From NCBI GenBank assembly GCA_947629925.1, contig CANRFO010000002.1, forward strand, positions 119,247 to 183,246: DNA of 64,000 bases, read 5' to 3'. Both the position numbers and the translations under genes were made by a program. The first letter of the stretch is position 1; every line of letters begins with the position of its first letter. The notes beneath the pieces were generated by a model. That model ran no database searches. It was given only the letters and a program-made list of their open reading frames with translations, and was not told where the DNA came from. The DNA comes from an uncultured Ruminiclostridium sp. (lineage in GTDB: Bacteria; Bacillota; Clostridia; Oscillospirales; Ruminococcaceae). Positions 26,317-35,994 of the stretch are shown here, one piece after another.

Positions 26317-27312
26317 TCAGTCTCCCGTAGATTCCCTCAGTACAAGGCTGTGCGGGAGCATATAAATGCTTTTGTCGGGAATGTCGCTTTTCATATTTTC
26401 AATAAGCTTTTCTATCACCAGCTTGCCCTGCGCATAAAGCGGCTGTTCCACCGTGGACAGGTGCGGCACGAAAATATGTGAGTATGCGATATTGTCAAAT
26501 CCGAAGAACAGAACGTCCTTTCCTATGTTTACGCCCTTTGAGATGGCATAATTCATGGCGCCTATGGCTATCATGTCGGAGATGGAGAAGATAGCCGTGG
26601 GCGGGTCCTCAAGCCCCAGCAGATACCTGCAGCCTGTCGTGCCTGATTCCGACTCATATGTACCGAGGTATATAAGCCCCTCGTCATACGGTATCCCGTT
26701 TTCCTCCAAGGCTTTTCTGTATCCTTTTTCTCTGTCTACCGAGCTTTGGCTTCTGGTTTCTGTGGAGATAAGCCCTATCCGCCTGTGACCCTTGCCGATA
26801 AGATAATTTACCGCGTCTTTTCCTGCTTTTACATTATCTATCGTGACGGTGAGCGCGTTGCAGCCCTCTATTCGTTCAAGGCAAAGCGCGATGTTGTGAT
26901 TTTCCGCCAGCTTTGAGATCACCGACGCCTCCTGCTTTGCCCCCAGCAGAACGGCTCCGTCCACCGAGTGCGAGAAAAGCATATTCAGCAGGTGCATCTC
27001 GTGCTTCGGGTCGTCATGGGTGGCAGCTATAAGCACGTCGTACCCCTGAGCGAACGCCGCTTCCTCCATTCCTTTCAGAACCTCCGAGTAAAAGCTCTGC
27101 TCCGCCGAAGCGGTTATGGCGAGAATACGTTTTGTCTCGCTTTTCCTGAGATCTCTCCCCAGATGGTTCGGACTGTATCCAAGCTGTTCCATCACCTTGC
27201 TGACCCGCTCATAGGTGTCCTCTGAAACGCTTGAATGATTGTTGAGGACTCTCGACACAGTAGCAACAGAGACCCCTGCGGCTTTCGCCACGTCCTTTAT
27301 CGTAACGCTCAA
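26317..27312 (-). CDS. LacI-family transcriptional regulator of the mannan locus
   Basis: The 331-residue protein starts with a LacI helix-turn-helix (TIKDVAKAAGVSVATVSRVL) and hinge (LGYSPNHLGRDLR), then a periplasmic-binding-like sensor domain for a sugar. I choose the TTG at 27312 because AAAGGAG lies 8 bases before it; the ATG 12 codons upstream has no ribosome site. It is the first gene of the minus-strand nitroreductase, GH26, mutarotase, GH3 series and probably controls it. Confidence 0.9.
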   Translation of the reverse strand: MSVTIKDVAKAAGVSVATVSRVLNNHSSVSEDTYERVSKVMEQLGYSPNHLGRDLRKSETKRILAITASAEQSFYSEVLKGMEEAAFAQGYDVLIAATHDDPKHEMHLLNMLFSHSVDGAVLLGAKQEASVISKLAENHNIALCLERIEGCNALTVTIDNVKAGKDAVNYLIGKGHRRIGLISTETRSQSSVDREKGYRKALEENGIPYDEGLIYLGTYESESGTTGCRYLLGLEDPPTAIFSISDMIAIGAMNYAISKGVNIGKDVLFFGFDNIAYSHIFVPHLSTVEQPLYAQGKLVIEKLIENMKSDIPDKSIYMLPHSLVLRESTGD

Positions 27313-27618
27313 ATGACTCACTCCTTTAAAGCGTAAAATATCATACATATTTATTTTATCATATCCTATTTTTCAATACAATCAGTGTTTTTAACCAAAA
27401 TTTAAGTACCGATTTAGCAAAAATGACGCCTTTTTCTGTAAACCTTTTCATTAAGCGCAGAAAAGGCTTTGCATTAACAATGTTAAAGTAATGACCGTCG
27501 TTTTTTACAATACTTTCACCTTATTTTTGTATATTTTCTTACTTTACAAAATGTGTTTATTTACTTAAAATAAGAAATACAGTAATTACTTTTGCTGAGA
27601 TCATGAGAGGTGAGCGAA
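27313..27618. promoter_or_regulatory. divergent control region between the two lacI genes
   Basis: The 306 bases hold no gene. A minus-strand promoter for the first lacI has TTGTAT (27376-27381) and TAAAAT (27353-27358); a plus-strand promoter for the second has TTTACA (27543-27548) and TAAAAT (27566-27571), both with 17-base spacers. Midway lies a perfect palindrome, TTAACAATGTTAA (27474-27486), a candidate LacI-type operator. Confidence 0.6.
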
Positions 27619-28638
27619 ATGATAAAGAAAAGCGTTACAATGAGCGATATCGCCAAGGAAATGGGCTGCAGCACCGTTACCGTATCAAAGGCTCTCGGAG
27701 ATAAGGAAGGCGTGAGCGACGAGCTTCGTCAGCGCATAAAGCAGAAGGCGAACGATATGGGCTACCGCTTCAGCTTTGTTTCCAAAAGCAGCAGCGAAGC
27801 CCTTACCCATAACATAGGCGTTATCGTTGCGAAGCGTTTCATAAACGACGCCAGCGCCTTTTACTGGGTAGTTTACCGCTATATAGTGGAGCTGCTCCAG
27901 AAGCAGAGCTACTACGGCATACTTGAGGTGGTTTCCGAGGCTGACGAGCGTGAAGGAAGCGTTCCTTCCTCGATTTCCGACCGAAAGATCGACGGCGTGA
28001 TCGTTCTCGGACAGTTTGCCGACAGCTATGTTGAAAAAGTGCTTGACTGCGATATGCCTGTTGTATTTCTTGATTTTTACAGCAGCCGCTCAGATGTTGA
28101 AACGGTTTTGTCCGACAATTTCTTCGGGGCATACACTCTCACCAATTACCTTATCGACAAGGGACACCGTTCTATCGGCTTTATCGGCACCATAACCGCC
28201 ACCTCCAGCATACAGGACAGATACATGGGCTATTATAAATCTCTTCTCGAACACGGGATACCCCTGCGTGACGACTGGGTGATAGGAGACCGTGACAGCG
28301 ACGGGCTCAGCTACAAGTCTATCCGTCTTCCCGACGAAATGCCCACCGCATTCGTCTGCAACTGCGACCGCATAGCATATCAGCTTATAACACAGCTTAA
28401 ATCCATAGGGTACAGAGTTCCTGAGGATATTTCCATCGTCGGCTATGATAACCACATATATTCCACCATCAGCAATCCGAGGATAACGACCATGGACATA
28501 AACAGCTACCGCATGAGCAGCGAGGCTGTCGAGATACTTGTAAAAAAGATACGCGACGGGAATTATCACTGCGGGAGAATACTTGTTACAGGAAAGCTTA
28601 TTGAACGCGACAGCGTGAAGGATCTGAAAAATGATTAA
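27619..28638 (+). CDS. LacI-family transcriptional regulator (second)
   Basis: The 339-residue protein has an N-terminal LacI helix-turn-helix (TMSDIAKEMGCSTVTVSKAL) and a sensor domain with the late IVGYDNHIYSTISNPRITT block. ATG at 27619 follows GAGAGGTGAGCGAA; the GTG nine bases earlier is possible. It is divergent from the mannan-locus lacI and overlaps tatD by 8 bases, so no sugar gene lies downstream; it may act on the divergent locus or elsewhere. Confidence 0.88.
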   Translation: MIKKSVTMSDIAKEMGCSTVTVSKALGDKEGVSDELRQRIKQKANDMGYRFSFVSKSSSEALTHNIGVIVAKRFINDASAFYWVVYRYIVELLQKQSYYGILEVVSEADEREGSVPSSISDRKIDGVIVLGQFADSYVEKVLDCDMPVVFLDFYSSRSDVETVLSDNFFGAYTLTNYLIDKGHRSIGFIGTITATSSIQDRYMGYYKSLLEHGIPLRDDWVIGDRDSDGLSYKSIRLPDEMPTAFVCNCDRIAYQLITQLKSIGYRVPEDISIVGYDNHIYSTISNPRITTMDINSYRMSSEAVEILVKKIRDGNYHCGRILVTGKLIERDSVKDLKND

Positions 28639-29395
28639 AGTTACCGACACTCATGCTCATTATGATGACGAAGCCTTTGACGCAGACAGATATGAACTGC
28701 TTGACAGACTTCTTTCGGAAAGCGTGAATAAAATAGTTACGGTCGGCTGTGCCTTTGACCGCTGGGAAGCGGCTTTAGAGCTTGCAGAACGCTATGAAAA
28801 CGTATATGCCGCCTTAGGCGTACACCCTGAGGATATTTACGATATGCCCTCCGATTATCTTGAGCGTCTGAGAGAGCTTTCAAAGCACCCGAAAGTGGCA
28901 GCTGTCGGCGAGATAGGGCTTGACTATCACTATGACGAATACGACCGCGAAAAGCAGATAGAAGCCTTCCGCAGTCAGCTTATGCTTGCCGACGAGCTTT
29001 CGATGCCTGTGATAATCCACAGCCGTGACGCGACTTCGGATACGCTGGAGATATTAAGGGAGCTTCGCCCGAAAAAAGCGGTTATGCATTGTTTTTCGGG
29101 AAGTGTCGAAACGACCCGTCAGCTTCTTTCGCTTGGGCTTTACATCAGCTTTACGGGGCTTCTCACCTTTAAAAATGCAAAAAAAGCAGTTGAAGCCTGC
29201 GCTGAGGTGCCGCTCGACTGCCTTATGCTGGAGACCGACTGCCCCTACATGGCGCCCGTTCCCTTCAGAGGTGAGCGCTGCGACAGCTCAATGGTGCATA
29301 TGACCGCCGCTAAAGCCGCTGAGATAAAGGGATTGGATACCGACGAGCTTATTCGGATATGCAACGAAAATGCTGACAAATTTTTCGGAATTTGA
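28631..29395 (+). CDS. tatD: TatD-family metal-dependent DNase/hydrolase
   Basis: The 254-residue TIM-barrel hydrolase shows the metal-binding DTHAHYDD at residues 6-13, GEIGLDYH, a histidine in IIHSRDA, and LETDCPYMAP near the end. TatD proteins are 3'-5' DNases or deacylases acting in DNA repair and quality control. The start lies inside the end of the upstream lacI, so translation is likely coupled. Confidence 0.92.
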   Translation: MIKVTDTHAHYDDEAFDADRYELLDRLLSESVNKIVTVGCAFDRWEAALELAERYENVYAALGVHPEDIYDMPSDYLERLRELSKHPKVAAVGEIGLDYHYDEYDREKQIEAFRSQLMLADELSMPVIIHSRDATSDTLEILRELRPKKAVMHCFSGSVETTRQLLSLGLYISFTGLLTFKNAKKAVEACAEVPLDCLMLETDCPYMAPVPFRGERCDSSMVHMTAAKAAEIKGLDTDELIRICNENADKFFGI

Positions 29396-29424
29396 ATTTT
29401 TATCAATTTTTCACCTTGCTGCAC

Positions 29425-29453
29425 TTGAAATATCCGTAAAAATGTGATATAGT
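29425..29453 (+). promoter_or_regulatory. promoter for the CBS/CorC gene
   Basis: TTGAAA (29425-29430) and TATAGT (29448-29453) are 17 bases apart. Confidence 0.7.
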
Positions 29454-29502
29454 ATCCACAAATGAATATGTTGAATGAATAACAAGGAGATTATTTTTTA
29501 TT

Positions 29503-30399
29503 ATGGACGCTGACGGGCGAAAACGAAAACCTGCCTATTACCTTCTTTATCCTTTGATACTGCTTGAAAAGGGGCTTGGCGCCCTGCTCAAAAAAGCCCT
29601 CGGGGACAGCTTCAGGGGTCCCGCGGAGGACGAGATACTTTCCCTTGCGGACGCGGGGGCGGAAAGCGGCGAGATCGAAACCTCCTCTGCGGAGCTTATC
29701 AGCAACGTGTTCGAGTTCAACGACCTGAAAGCCTCGGACGTTATGACCCACCGCGTTAATATAACTGCCGTGTCTGAGGAGGAAAGCCTTGACGACATAG
29801 TTTACCTTGCCCTTGAGGAAGGCTTTTCCAGAATACCCGTCTACCGTGAAAGCATAGACGACATAGTCGGCATAATCATTGTAAAAGACCTTCTCTGTCT
29901 TATCGGAAGCGATGATACCGAAAAGTATACCGCCAAGGATTTTATAAGAGAAGTTGCATATATCCCCGAAAGCTGTTCCTGTGCAGACGCATTCAAACAG
30001 CTTACCGAAAGCAAATCGGGCATGGCTGTCGTGGTTGACGAATACGGCGGCACCGCAGGGCTGATAACGGTGGAAGACCTTATCGAATCGGTAATGGGAA
30101 ACATTCAGGACGAATACGACGACGAAGAAGCCAAAATAAAGGCAATAGGAAAAGAAAAATACGAGATAGACGGCGAATGTGATCCCGAAGAAGTCCTTGA
30201 GCTTTTCGGCTATGAGCTTCCTGAGGATCACGAATACGACACCATAGCGGGCTTTGTCACCGACCTGCTGGGATATATTCCCGAAGACGTATCAAAGCCT
30301 CCCCATGCGGATTATAAAGACATTCGCTTTGTGGTCATCGCAGTTGATGATAACTGTATAAGCAGGCTTATCGCCGTGCGGAATGAGCAGAATAGCTGA
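29503..30399 (+). CDS. CBS-pair / CorC-HlyC domain protein
   Basis: The 298-residue protein has a short N-terminal region, a CBS pair (about 75-190; VMTHRVNITAV and EYGGTAGLITVEDL) and a C-terminal CorC/HlyC domain (about 215-295; YDTIAGFVTDLLGYIP). The DUF21 membrane domain of full-length HlyC/CNNM transporters is missing, as in E. coli CorC. It probably modulates divalent cation export, perhaps with a partner elsewhere. AAGGAG lies 14 bases before the ATG. Confidence 0.85.
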   Translation: MDADGRKRKPAYYLLYPLILLEKGLGALLKKALGDSFRGPAEDEILSLADAGAESGEIETSSAELISNVFEFNDLKASDVMTHRVNITAVSEEESLDDIVYLALEEGFSRIPVYRESIDDIVGIIIVKDLLCLIGSDDTEKYTAKDFIREVAYIPESCSCADAFKQLTESKSGMAVVVDEYGGTAGLITVEDLIESVMGNIQDEYDDEEAKIKAIGKEKYEIDGECDPEEVLELFGYELPEDHEYDTIAGFVTDLLGYIPEDVSKPPHADYKDIRFVVIAVDDNCISRLIAVRNEQNS

Positions 30400-30405
30400 T
30401 TTTAC

Positions 30406-30436
30406 GGAGTTTTTCGTCAGAAGCGGAAAACTCCTT
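30406..30436 (+). terminator. terminator after the CBS/CorC gene
   Basis: GGAGTTTTTCG pairs with CGGAAAACTCC, followed by TTTGCTGT. The T-run is short. Confidence 0.55.
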
Positions 30437-30474
30437 TGCTGTCTGCGTCAGGTGGAAGTGGCATATATTGGCGC

Positions 30475-30503
30475 TTGAAATCGCAGCGTGTTTGCTGTAT
30501 AAT
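30475..30503 (+). promoter_or_regulatory. promoter for lon-engB
   Basis: TTGAAA (30475-30480) and TATAAT (30498-30503) with a 17-base spacer lie 91 bases before the lon ATG. No CIRCE or other heat-shock operator is visible. Confidence 0.75.
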
Positions 30504-30594
30504 GTTTAATGACATTTACTTTGAACGAAACAAGTTTTATGACATAAAATAGAAAAGGCTTTCCTCGGGAAAGCGAGAAAGGAGAAAATACATA

Positions 30595-33009
30595 ATGGAC
30601 AAAGACAGAAAAGTAATGCCCGCCGTAGCTATGCGCGGACTTGTGATATTCCCCGGAATGATACTTCATTTTGAGGTGGGGAGGGATTATTCGATAAAAG
30701 CTATCCAGGCTGCGTCAAAGGGAGGGCATAAGGTATTCCTTGCCGCTCAGAAGGACGCCTCGGTGGTAGACCCCGAACCTTCCGACGTATATCAGGTGGG
30801 AGTAGTCGCCGAGGTAAGGCAGGTGCTGAAAACTCCCGACGGCACCACGCGCGTGCTGGTGGAAGGGCTTTACCGCGCCAGAACGTTGGATTTTCACCGC
30901 GAGGGCGAATACTACATATGCACTCCCGTGAAGCTTGACGACCGCAGGAACACCCTTCTGAACGAGGAGGAGACCACCGCTTTTCTCCGTTCGCTGAAAA
31001 GCATTTACGCCGAATATTGCAGCTATGCTCCCAAGGTATCTAAGGAGCTTTACGAAAATATCATGGGCGAAAACGATCTGCGCAAGCTGGCAGATATGAT
31101 AATTTTCAACACCTACATTCGCCCCGAGGACAGACAGGACCTTCTTGAGACCGTTTCCGAGAAAAAGCGCATGGAGCTTTTGCTCAGGATACTCAGCGAT
31201 GAAACGGAGATACTTCGCCTTGAGTCGGAGATAAACATGGAGGTATGCGAAAATCTTGATAAAAACCAGCGTGAATATTATCTTCGCGAGCAGATGAAGG
31301 TCATCTCCCGTCAGCTCGGGGACGAGGATTCGCCTGAGGACGCATACGAATATATCGACAAGATAACTCAAGTGGGCTTCCCCAAGGAAACGGAGGAAAA
31401 GCTGCTTAAAGAAGCGGAAAAGCTGCTTCATATGTCCCCTTCGTCACAGGATTACGGGCTTATAAGGACATATCTTGACACTGTGCTTGACCTGCCGTGG
31501 AACATAAAGACAGGCGGAAAGATAAGTATGGAAAAAGCTGCGAAGCAGCTTGACAAAGACCATTACGGGCTTAAGAAGGTGAAGGAGCGCATACTGGAAA
31601 CGATCGCCGTCCGCGCTCTTAATCCCGAAGTAAAGGGTCAGATACTTTGTCTTGTAGGACCTCCCGGCGTGGGCAAGACTTCGGTGGGACGCTCCATCGC
31701 CGACGCGATAGACCGTTCCTACGCCCGTATATCTCTCGGCGGCGTAGGAGACGAGGCTGAGATACGCGGCCACAGAAAGACTTATATCGGCGCCATGCCG
31801 GGAAGGATCGTGAAGGCTGTCCGTCAGGCAAAATCCATGAACCCTGTGATCGTTCTGGACGAGATAGATAAGCTTTGCGCCGATTATAAGGGCGACCCTG
31901 CTTCCGCGCTTCTTGAAGTACTTGACCCCGAACAAAACGTGGGCTTTGTAGACCATTATCTTGAGATCCCCCTTGACCTCAGCGACGTTATGTTCATCAC
32001 CACCGCCAACACCACCGATACCATACCCGAGCCTCTCCTTGACCGTATGGAGGTTATCGAGCTGCCCTCATATACCAGAGAAGAAAAATTCCATATCGCC
32101 AAGCTCCACCTTATCCCCAAGCAGCTTAAAAAGCACGGCGAAAAGCCTTCTCAGCTCAAGATCACCGACAGCGCGCTTTACGGCGTGATCGACGGCTACA
32201 CAAGGGAAGCGGGAGTGCGCAAGCTTGAACAGAGGATAGCTTCTCTCTGCCGCAAGGCGGCAAAGGAGCTTGTAGAGGGCAAAACAAGGGTGACTGTTAC
32301 CGACAGAAACCTTTCCGATTATCTGGGCGTTAAAAAGTATCTCCCCGAGACTCTTCCCGAACAGGATCAGGTCGGAGCGGTCACAGGGCTTGCTTGGACG
32401 TCGGCAGGCGGCGTTACTATGCCTCTTGAAGTCCTTGTCCTTGACGGGAGCGGAAAGCTGGAGCTTACAGGTTCGCTGGGCCAGGTCATGACTGAGTCGG
32501 GCAAAATAGCTGTCAGCCTTGTGCGCAGCCTTGCGGATAAATACCACATCGACCCTGAGTTCTATAAAAACAAAGACCTTCATATCCATGCGCCTGAAGG
32601 AGCCGTTCCCAAGGACGGTCCTTCCGCAGGCGTCACCATGACCACCGCCCTTGTCTCCGCCCTCACGGGAATAGCTGTAAAGCGCGAGGTCGCTATGACA
32701 GGCGAGATCACGCTTCACGGAAACGTCCTCCCCATCGGCGGGCTTCGCGAAAAATCCATGGCGGCTTATAAAGCGGGCGTGAAAAGCGTTATCATTCCTT
32801 ATGACAACAAGCCCGACCTTGAGGAAGTGGATGACGTGGTAAAGAAAAACGTCACCTTCCTGCCTGTCAAGAACATAGTCGACGTTCTCGACAACGCTCT
32901 CACAAAGCCGAATACCTTCAGCACCGACCGCTACGCCAAGCGCAGCGGAAAGGGCAGTATCCCCTCCGAAGGAAAGCGCGGCGGAAGAAAAAATATCGTT
33001 ATAAAGTAG
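30595..33009 (+). CDS. lon: ATP-dependent protease La
   Basis: Lon degrades damaged and regulatory proteins in the cytosol. The 804-residue protein has the N-terminal LonN domain, the AAA+ module with Walker A GPPGVGKT (355-362) and Walker [10 protein letters not shown], and the C-terminal protease domain with the Ser677-Lys720 dyad ([19 protein letters not shown]). A basic tail follows. GAAAGGAGAAAA precedes the ATG. engB follows after 8 bases, the usual lon-ysxC linkage of Firmicutes. Confidence 0.97.
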   Translation: MDKDRKVMPAVAMRGLVIFPGMILHFEVGRDYSIKAIQAASKGGHKVFLAAQKDASVVDPEPSDVYQVGVVAEVRQVLKTPDGTTRVLVEGLYRARTLDFHREGEYYICTPVKLDDRRNTLLNEEETTAFLRSLKSIYAEYCSYAPKVSKELYENIMGENDLRKLADMIIFNTYIRPEDRQDLLETVSEKKRMELLLRILSDETEILRLESEINMEVCENLDKNQREYYLREQMKVISRQLGDEDSPEDAYEYIDKITQVGFPKETEEKLLKEAEKLLHMSPSSQDYGLIRTYLDTVLDLPWNIKTGGKISMEKAAKQLDKDHYGLKKVKERILETIAVRALNPEVKGQILCLVGPPGVGKTSVGRSIADAIDRSYARISLGGVGDEAEIRGHRKTYIGAMPGRIVKAVRQAKSMNPVIVLDEIDKLCADYKGDPASALLEVLDPEQNVGFVDHYLEIPLDLSDVMFITTANTTDTIPEPLLDRMEVIELPSYTREEKFHIAKLHLIPKQLKKHGEKPSQLKITDSALYGVIDGYTREAGVRKLEQRIASLCRKAAKELVEGKTRVTVTDRNLSDYLGVKKYLPETLPEQDQVGAVTGLAWTSAGGVTMPLEVLVLDGSGKLELTGSLGQVMTESGKIAVSLVRSLADKYHIDPEFYKNKDLHIHAPEGAVPKDGPSAGVTMTTALVSALTGIAVKREVAMTGEITLHGNVLPIGGLREKSMAAYKAGVKSVIIPYDNKPDLEEVDDVVKKNVTFLPVKNIVDVLDNALTKPNTFSTDRYAKRSGKGSIPSEGKRGGRKNIVIK

Positions 33010-33017
33010 GGACAGCT

Positions 33018-33605
33018 ATGAATTTCAGTCAGGCGCAGTTTGTTTCCTCCTACGGGAAGTACAGTCAGATACCTAAGTCCGACCGCACGGAGATAGCCTT
33101 TTCAGGCCGTTCCAACGTGGGAAAATCCTCTCTGATAAATAAGCTTTTCAACAGAAAAAGCCTTGCCAGAGTAAGCTCTGTCCCCGGCAAGACGGTGACC
33201 GTAAACTTTTATTCACTTGAGAATATATACATCGTTGATCTTCCCGGCTACGGCTACGCAAAAGTTGCAAAGACCGAAAAGCTCCGCTGGGCAGGGCTTA
33301 TCGAAGGCTACCTCAACGCCGACAGGGAACTGGGGCTTGTGTTTCAGCTTATCGACTTTCGCCACCCGCCCACCGCTGACGACTTAATGATGATAAATTT
33401 CCTGATAGACAGCGGCATACCCTTTGTCGTGATACTTACAAAGGCTGACAAGCTGAAAAAAACACAGCGTGAGGAGCGCCTCAGATTGCTTCAAAGCGAG
33501 CTTCCCTGCGCCGATCAGATAACTATCATCCCTTTTTCCTCGGAAACGGGAGAGGGCGTTGAAGAAATACGGGCGATAGTTGAAGAGATAGCTGCCGATC
33601 AGTAA
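33018..33605 (+). CDS. engB: ribosome biogenesis GTP-binding protein EngB/YsxC
   Basis: This 195-residue TrmE-Era-like GTPase takes part in assembly of the 50S subunit. It has G1 GRSNVGKSS (about 30-38), the VPGKTVTVNF G2 region, G3 DLPGYGYA and G4 TKADK. It lies directly after lon and ends the operon at a terminator. Confidence 0.96.
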   Translation: MNFSQAQFVSSYGKYSQIPKSDRTEIAFSGRSNVGKSSLINKLFNRKSLARVSSVPGKTVTVNFYSLENIYIVDLPGYGYAKVAKTEKLRWAGLIEGYLNADRELGLVFQLIDFRHPPTADDLMMINFLIDSGIPFVVILTKADKLKKTQREERLRLLQSELPCADQITIIPFSSETGEGVEEIRAIVEEIAADQ

Positions 33606-33612
33606 AAATAAC

Positions 33613-33662
33613 AAGCCGCCTTGACGTCGGAAAACACTGTTTTCCATGTCGGGGCGGCTTTA
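33613..33662. terminator. terminator between engB and the flippase-like gene
   Basis: AAGCCGCC and GGCGGCTT close a longer interrupted stem that contains GGAAAACACTGTTTTCC; the genes on either side converge. Confidence 0.7.
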
Positions 33663-33675
33663 TCCATGCGTTTTA

Positions 33676-34719
33676 TTATTCGGATTTTTCCTTTACTTTT
33701 TCGTTTTCTCCGAAGCCTGATTTCCTGTTGATATATATGGACACCGCCATACCTGCGATTATCGCAAGATAGAAGGTGAGAAACCTCCATATCACAGTGG
33801 AAAGACTGACATAATCTCCGAAGATCCTGCCGTAGAAAAGAACGTAGCTTCCTTCAGCGGCTCCCAGCGCCCCCGGCAGCGGAACGAACGCCGAGATCAT
33901 GCTTACAAACGCCTGACAGGAAATGATAGTGAGAAAATCCCAGCCCTCCAGCCCGAAAGCAAGGTAAATAACATAGGAGATACCGAAAAACACAGTGAGC
34001 TGAAGCGCAGTATAAATGCACATTTTTATGAGAAGCACAGGACGTTTCTTGATGAACAGGAAATTTTCATAGTACATTTCCATTTCACTGTCCATATACT
34101 TTATTTTTTCGTCAACATCCTTGATAATGTGTATTTTTCCCAGAAGCCTTACCACGAAATGAGCGATCTTTGTAGTGGGCTTCCTGAAAAACGCCAGCAT
34201 AAGAAGTCCCATGATGACCGCTGTGTTCACGATGAAGCCGATTATTACCAGCGGGAGCATAAGACCGTTTGTTTCCGTGACATAGCTGAGGCGGAATATG
34301 AGTATCACTACCGAGTAAACGGTAAGCACAGCCTGATAAATGATGAATTTGCTCAGCAGTGCTGTCAGCGCCGAGCCGAGCGGCATACCGAACTTCACCA
34401 GATAGTACGCCTGAATGGGCTGCCCGCCTGAAGCGAAAGGCGTTATACAGTTGAAATACTGCCCTATCATTGAGGTGGAAAAGCTGTCCTTGAATTTATG
34501 GTCGGGCTTGACTTCCTTTGAAACAAGGTGCAGATTTACCGATTCAAGGAACCAGTATACCAGCATACACGCCACCGCCAGCACCAGATAAAGCGGCTTC
34601 GCACTGCATATGGCGTTCCATATCGTCTTGGGATCGTCTACAAAGAACAGAAACACGATCATTACCACGAAAGCGATCCCGCAGATTATAAGATTTAACC
34701 TTTTGGATTTATTGTTCAT
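33676..34719 (-). CDS. lysylphosphatidylglycerol-synthase/AglD-like membrane protein (UPF0104)
   Basis: The 347-residue protein has about eight membrane segments and the family block FVPLPGALGAAEGSYVLFY in the C-terminal half. It resembles the flippase half of MprF but lacks the aminoacyl transferase domain. Such stand-alone proteins are thought to move lipids or glycolipids across the membrane. The GT4 gene lies 27 bases upstream on the same strand, suggesting a shared glycolipid job. Confidence 0.8.
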   Translation of the reverse strand: MNNKSKRLNLIICGIAFVVMIVFLFFVDDPKTIWNAICSAKPLYLVLAVACMLVYWFLESVNLHLVSKEVKPDHKFKDSFSTSMIGQYFNCITPFASGGQPIQAYYLVKFGMPLGSALTALLSKFIIYQAVLTVYSVVILIFRLSYVTETNGLMLPLVIIGFIVNTAVIMGLLMLAFFRKPTTKIAHFVVRLLGKIHIIKDVDEKIKYMDSEMEMYYENFLFIKKRPVLLIKMCIYTALQLTVFFGISYVIYLAFGLEGWDFLTIISCQAFVSMISAFVPLPGALGAAEGSYVLFYGRIFGDYVSLSTVIWRFLTFYLAIIAGMAVSIYINRKSGFGENEKVKEKSE

Positions 34720-34746
34720 AAAATTTCCCCGAAGCGCGAAAGCGCT

Positions 34747-35778
34747 TTATTTATTTTTGAGAACGGAGCAGTAGAAATCGTCCCACATCTGAAGGATATG
34801 CTCTTTCTTGTAAAATTCGTTTCCTTTTTTGGAATCGGCGGAGCATTTTTCATAGAACGCCTTGTCGCTTTTCAGCCCTGAAAGCAGCTTTACAAAGCCG
34901 TCCACGTCCTTTTCCGCCTGATAAAAGTCAAACAGAATGTTTTCATATATCGGCAGCTCTCTGAGTACTACAGGCATATTTACGCACATAGCCTCCAGCA
35001 CCGTCATAGGGAACAGCTCGTCATATGACGGCAGAAACATAACGTCAGCGGCGTTGTATACTGCGTTCATATCCTCACGCTCCACAATGCCGAGAAACTT
35101 CACATTATGGGGAGGAGCTTCCGTCACCTTTTTCAGCTCGTTGTACCCGTCGGAGATGTGACCGAAGCTGAAACCGCCCGCCCATACGAACTGAACGTCA
35201 GGCATAAGCTCAGCGCATTTGAGAAAGTCAAAAGCGCCCTTTCTCACCTGCAATTGCCCCGCGCAAAGCACCACGAACTTGTCCTTTAGAATGCCGAACC
35301 TTTCCCTCGCCTTTTCCTTTTCTTCGGCGTTCAGCGGGTGGAACTGCTCTGTTGAAACAAAATTGGGTATGTATGTGACCCGCTCTCTCTTGACGCCGTA
35401 ATTTTCCAGCGCGTCGATAAAATACGGGTTCACCACAACCAGATGTTCCATTATCTTGTAAAACTTGATTATGTAAGCGTAAAATATCTTTTTGGCAAGC
35501 TTCGGCAGCTTTATGCTTTTTTCCATAGTTTCGGGCAATGTATGCACATAGCAGACCGAAGTCCCCTTGCGGCACCGCCACGGCTTCAGCAGGAAATAGC
35601 TTGGGTTGAATGTATGATAATGAGTTATATCCGCCGCCATATGAGCGTTTTCGTAAATTTCAAACTTATCGCTCAGACCCTCTTTTACCAGCTTCACCTG
35701 TTCCATATAGGCGGAGCCTACGCCCTGTCCTTTAACGCTGGTAGCCTGAGACACCATGTTTATGGTTTTCTTTTCCAT
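34747..35778 (-). CDS. GT4-family glycosyltransferase, probably glycolipid-forming
   Basis: The 343-residue GT-B enzyme has an N-terminal acceptor domain with a glycine-rich start (SVKGQGVGSAYMEQV), CAGQLQVRKGAFDF at the domain junction, and the retaining-GT4 E-x7-E motif in DELFPMTVLEAM. The likely donor is a nucleotide sugar and the acceptor could be diacylglycerol or a wall intermediate; this is inferred from the flippase-like neighbour. AAGGATATTGA precedes the ATG. No signal peptide is present. Confidence 0.8.
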   Translation of the reverse strand: MEKKTINMVSQATSVKGQGVGSAYMEQVKLVKEGLSDKFEIYENAHMAADITHYHTFNPSYFLLKPWRCRKGTSVCYVHTLPETMEKSIKLPKLAKKIFYAYIIKFYKIMEHLVVVNPYFIDALENYGVKRERVTYIPNFVSTEQFHPLNAEEKEKARERFGILKDKFVVLCAGQLQVRKGAFDFLKCAELMPDVQFVWAGGFSFGHISDGYNELKKVTEAPPHNVKFLGIVEREDMNAVYNAADVMFLPSYDELFPMTVLEAMCVNMPVVLRELPIYENILFDFYQAEKDVDGFVKLLSGLKSDKAFYEKCSADSKKGNEFYKKEHILQMWDDFYCSVLKNK

Positions 35779-35938
35779 TCAATATCCTTCCTCCCAAGCC
35801 TAAAATACAGCAGGGAATTTTGATACAGCAGTAAATTATATTATACCCTTTTCTGAATAATTTGTCAATCTTGCAGAAGGCAGTTGCCGCCATATACAAA
35901 AATTTTTCACCCGAAAACCGCTTTTTGTAAAATTTTTC

Positions 35939-35967
35939 TTGCATTTTTGCACGTTATAGTGTATAAT
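35939..35967 (+). promoter_or_regulatory. promoter-like sequence at the head of the hairpin region
   Basis: TTGCAT (35939-35944) and a consensus TATAAT (35962-35967) are 17 bases apart. The -10 box forms the outer end of a 15-bp inverted repeat. Confidence 0.5.
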
Positions 35968-35994
35968 AAAAACTGTGCTACAGTTTTTATTATA
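35962..35994. repeat. 15-bp perfect inverted repeat with divergent -10 boxes
   Basis: TATAATAAAAACTGT and its exact complement flank the 3 bases GCT. Each strand reads TATAAT at the outer edge, so the repeat could be an operator over divergent promoters or a hairpin. Confidence 0.8.

Noticed and set aside
29491-30231. 246-residue minus-strand ORF
   Set aside because: It is antisense to the CBS/CorC gene and has no ribosome site.
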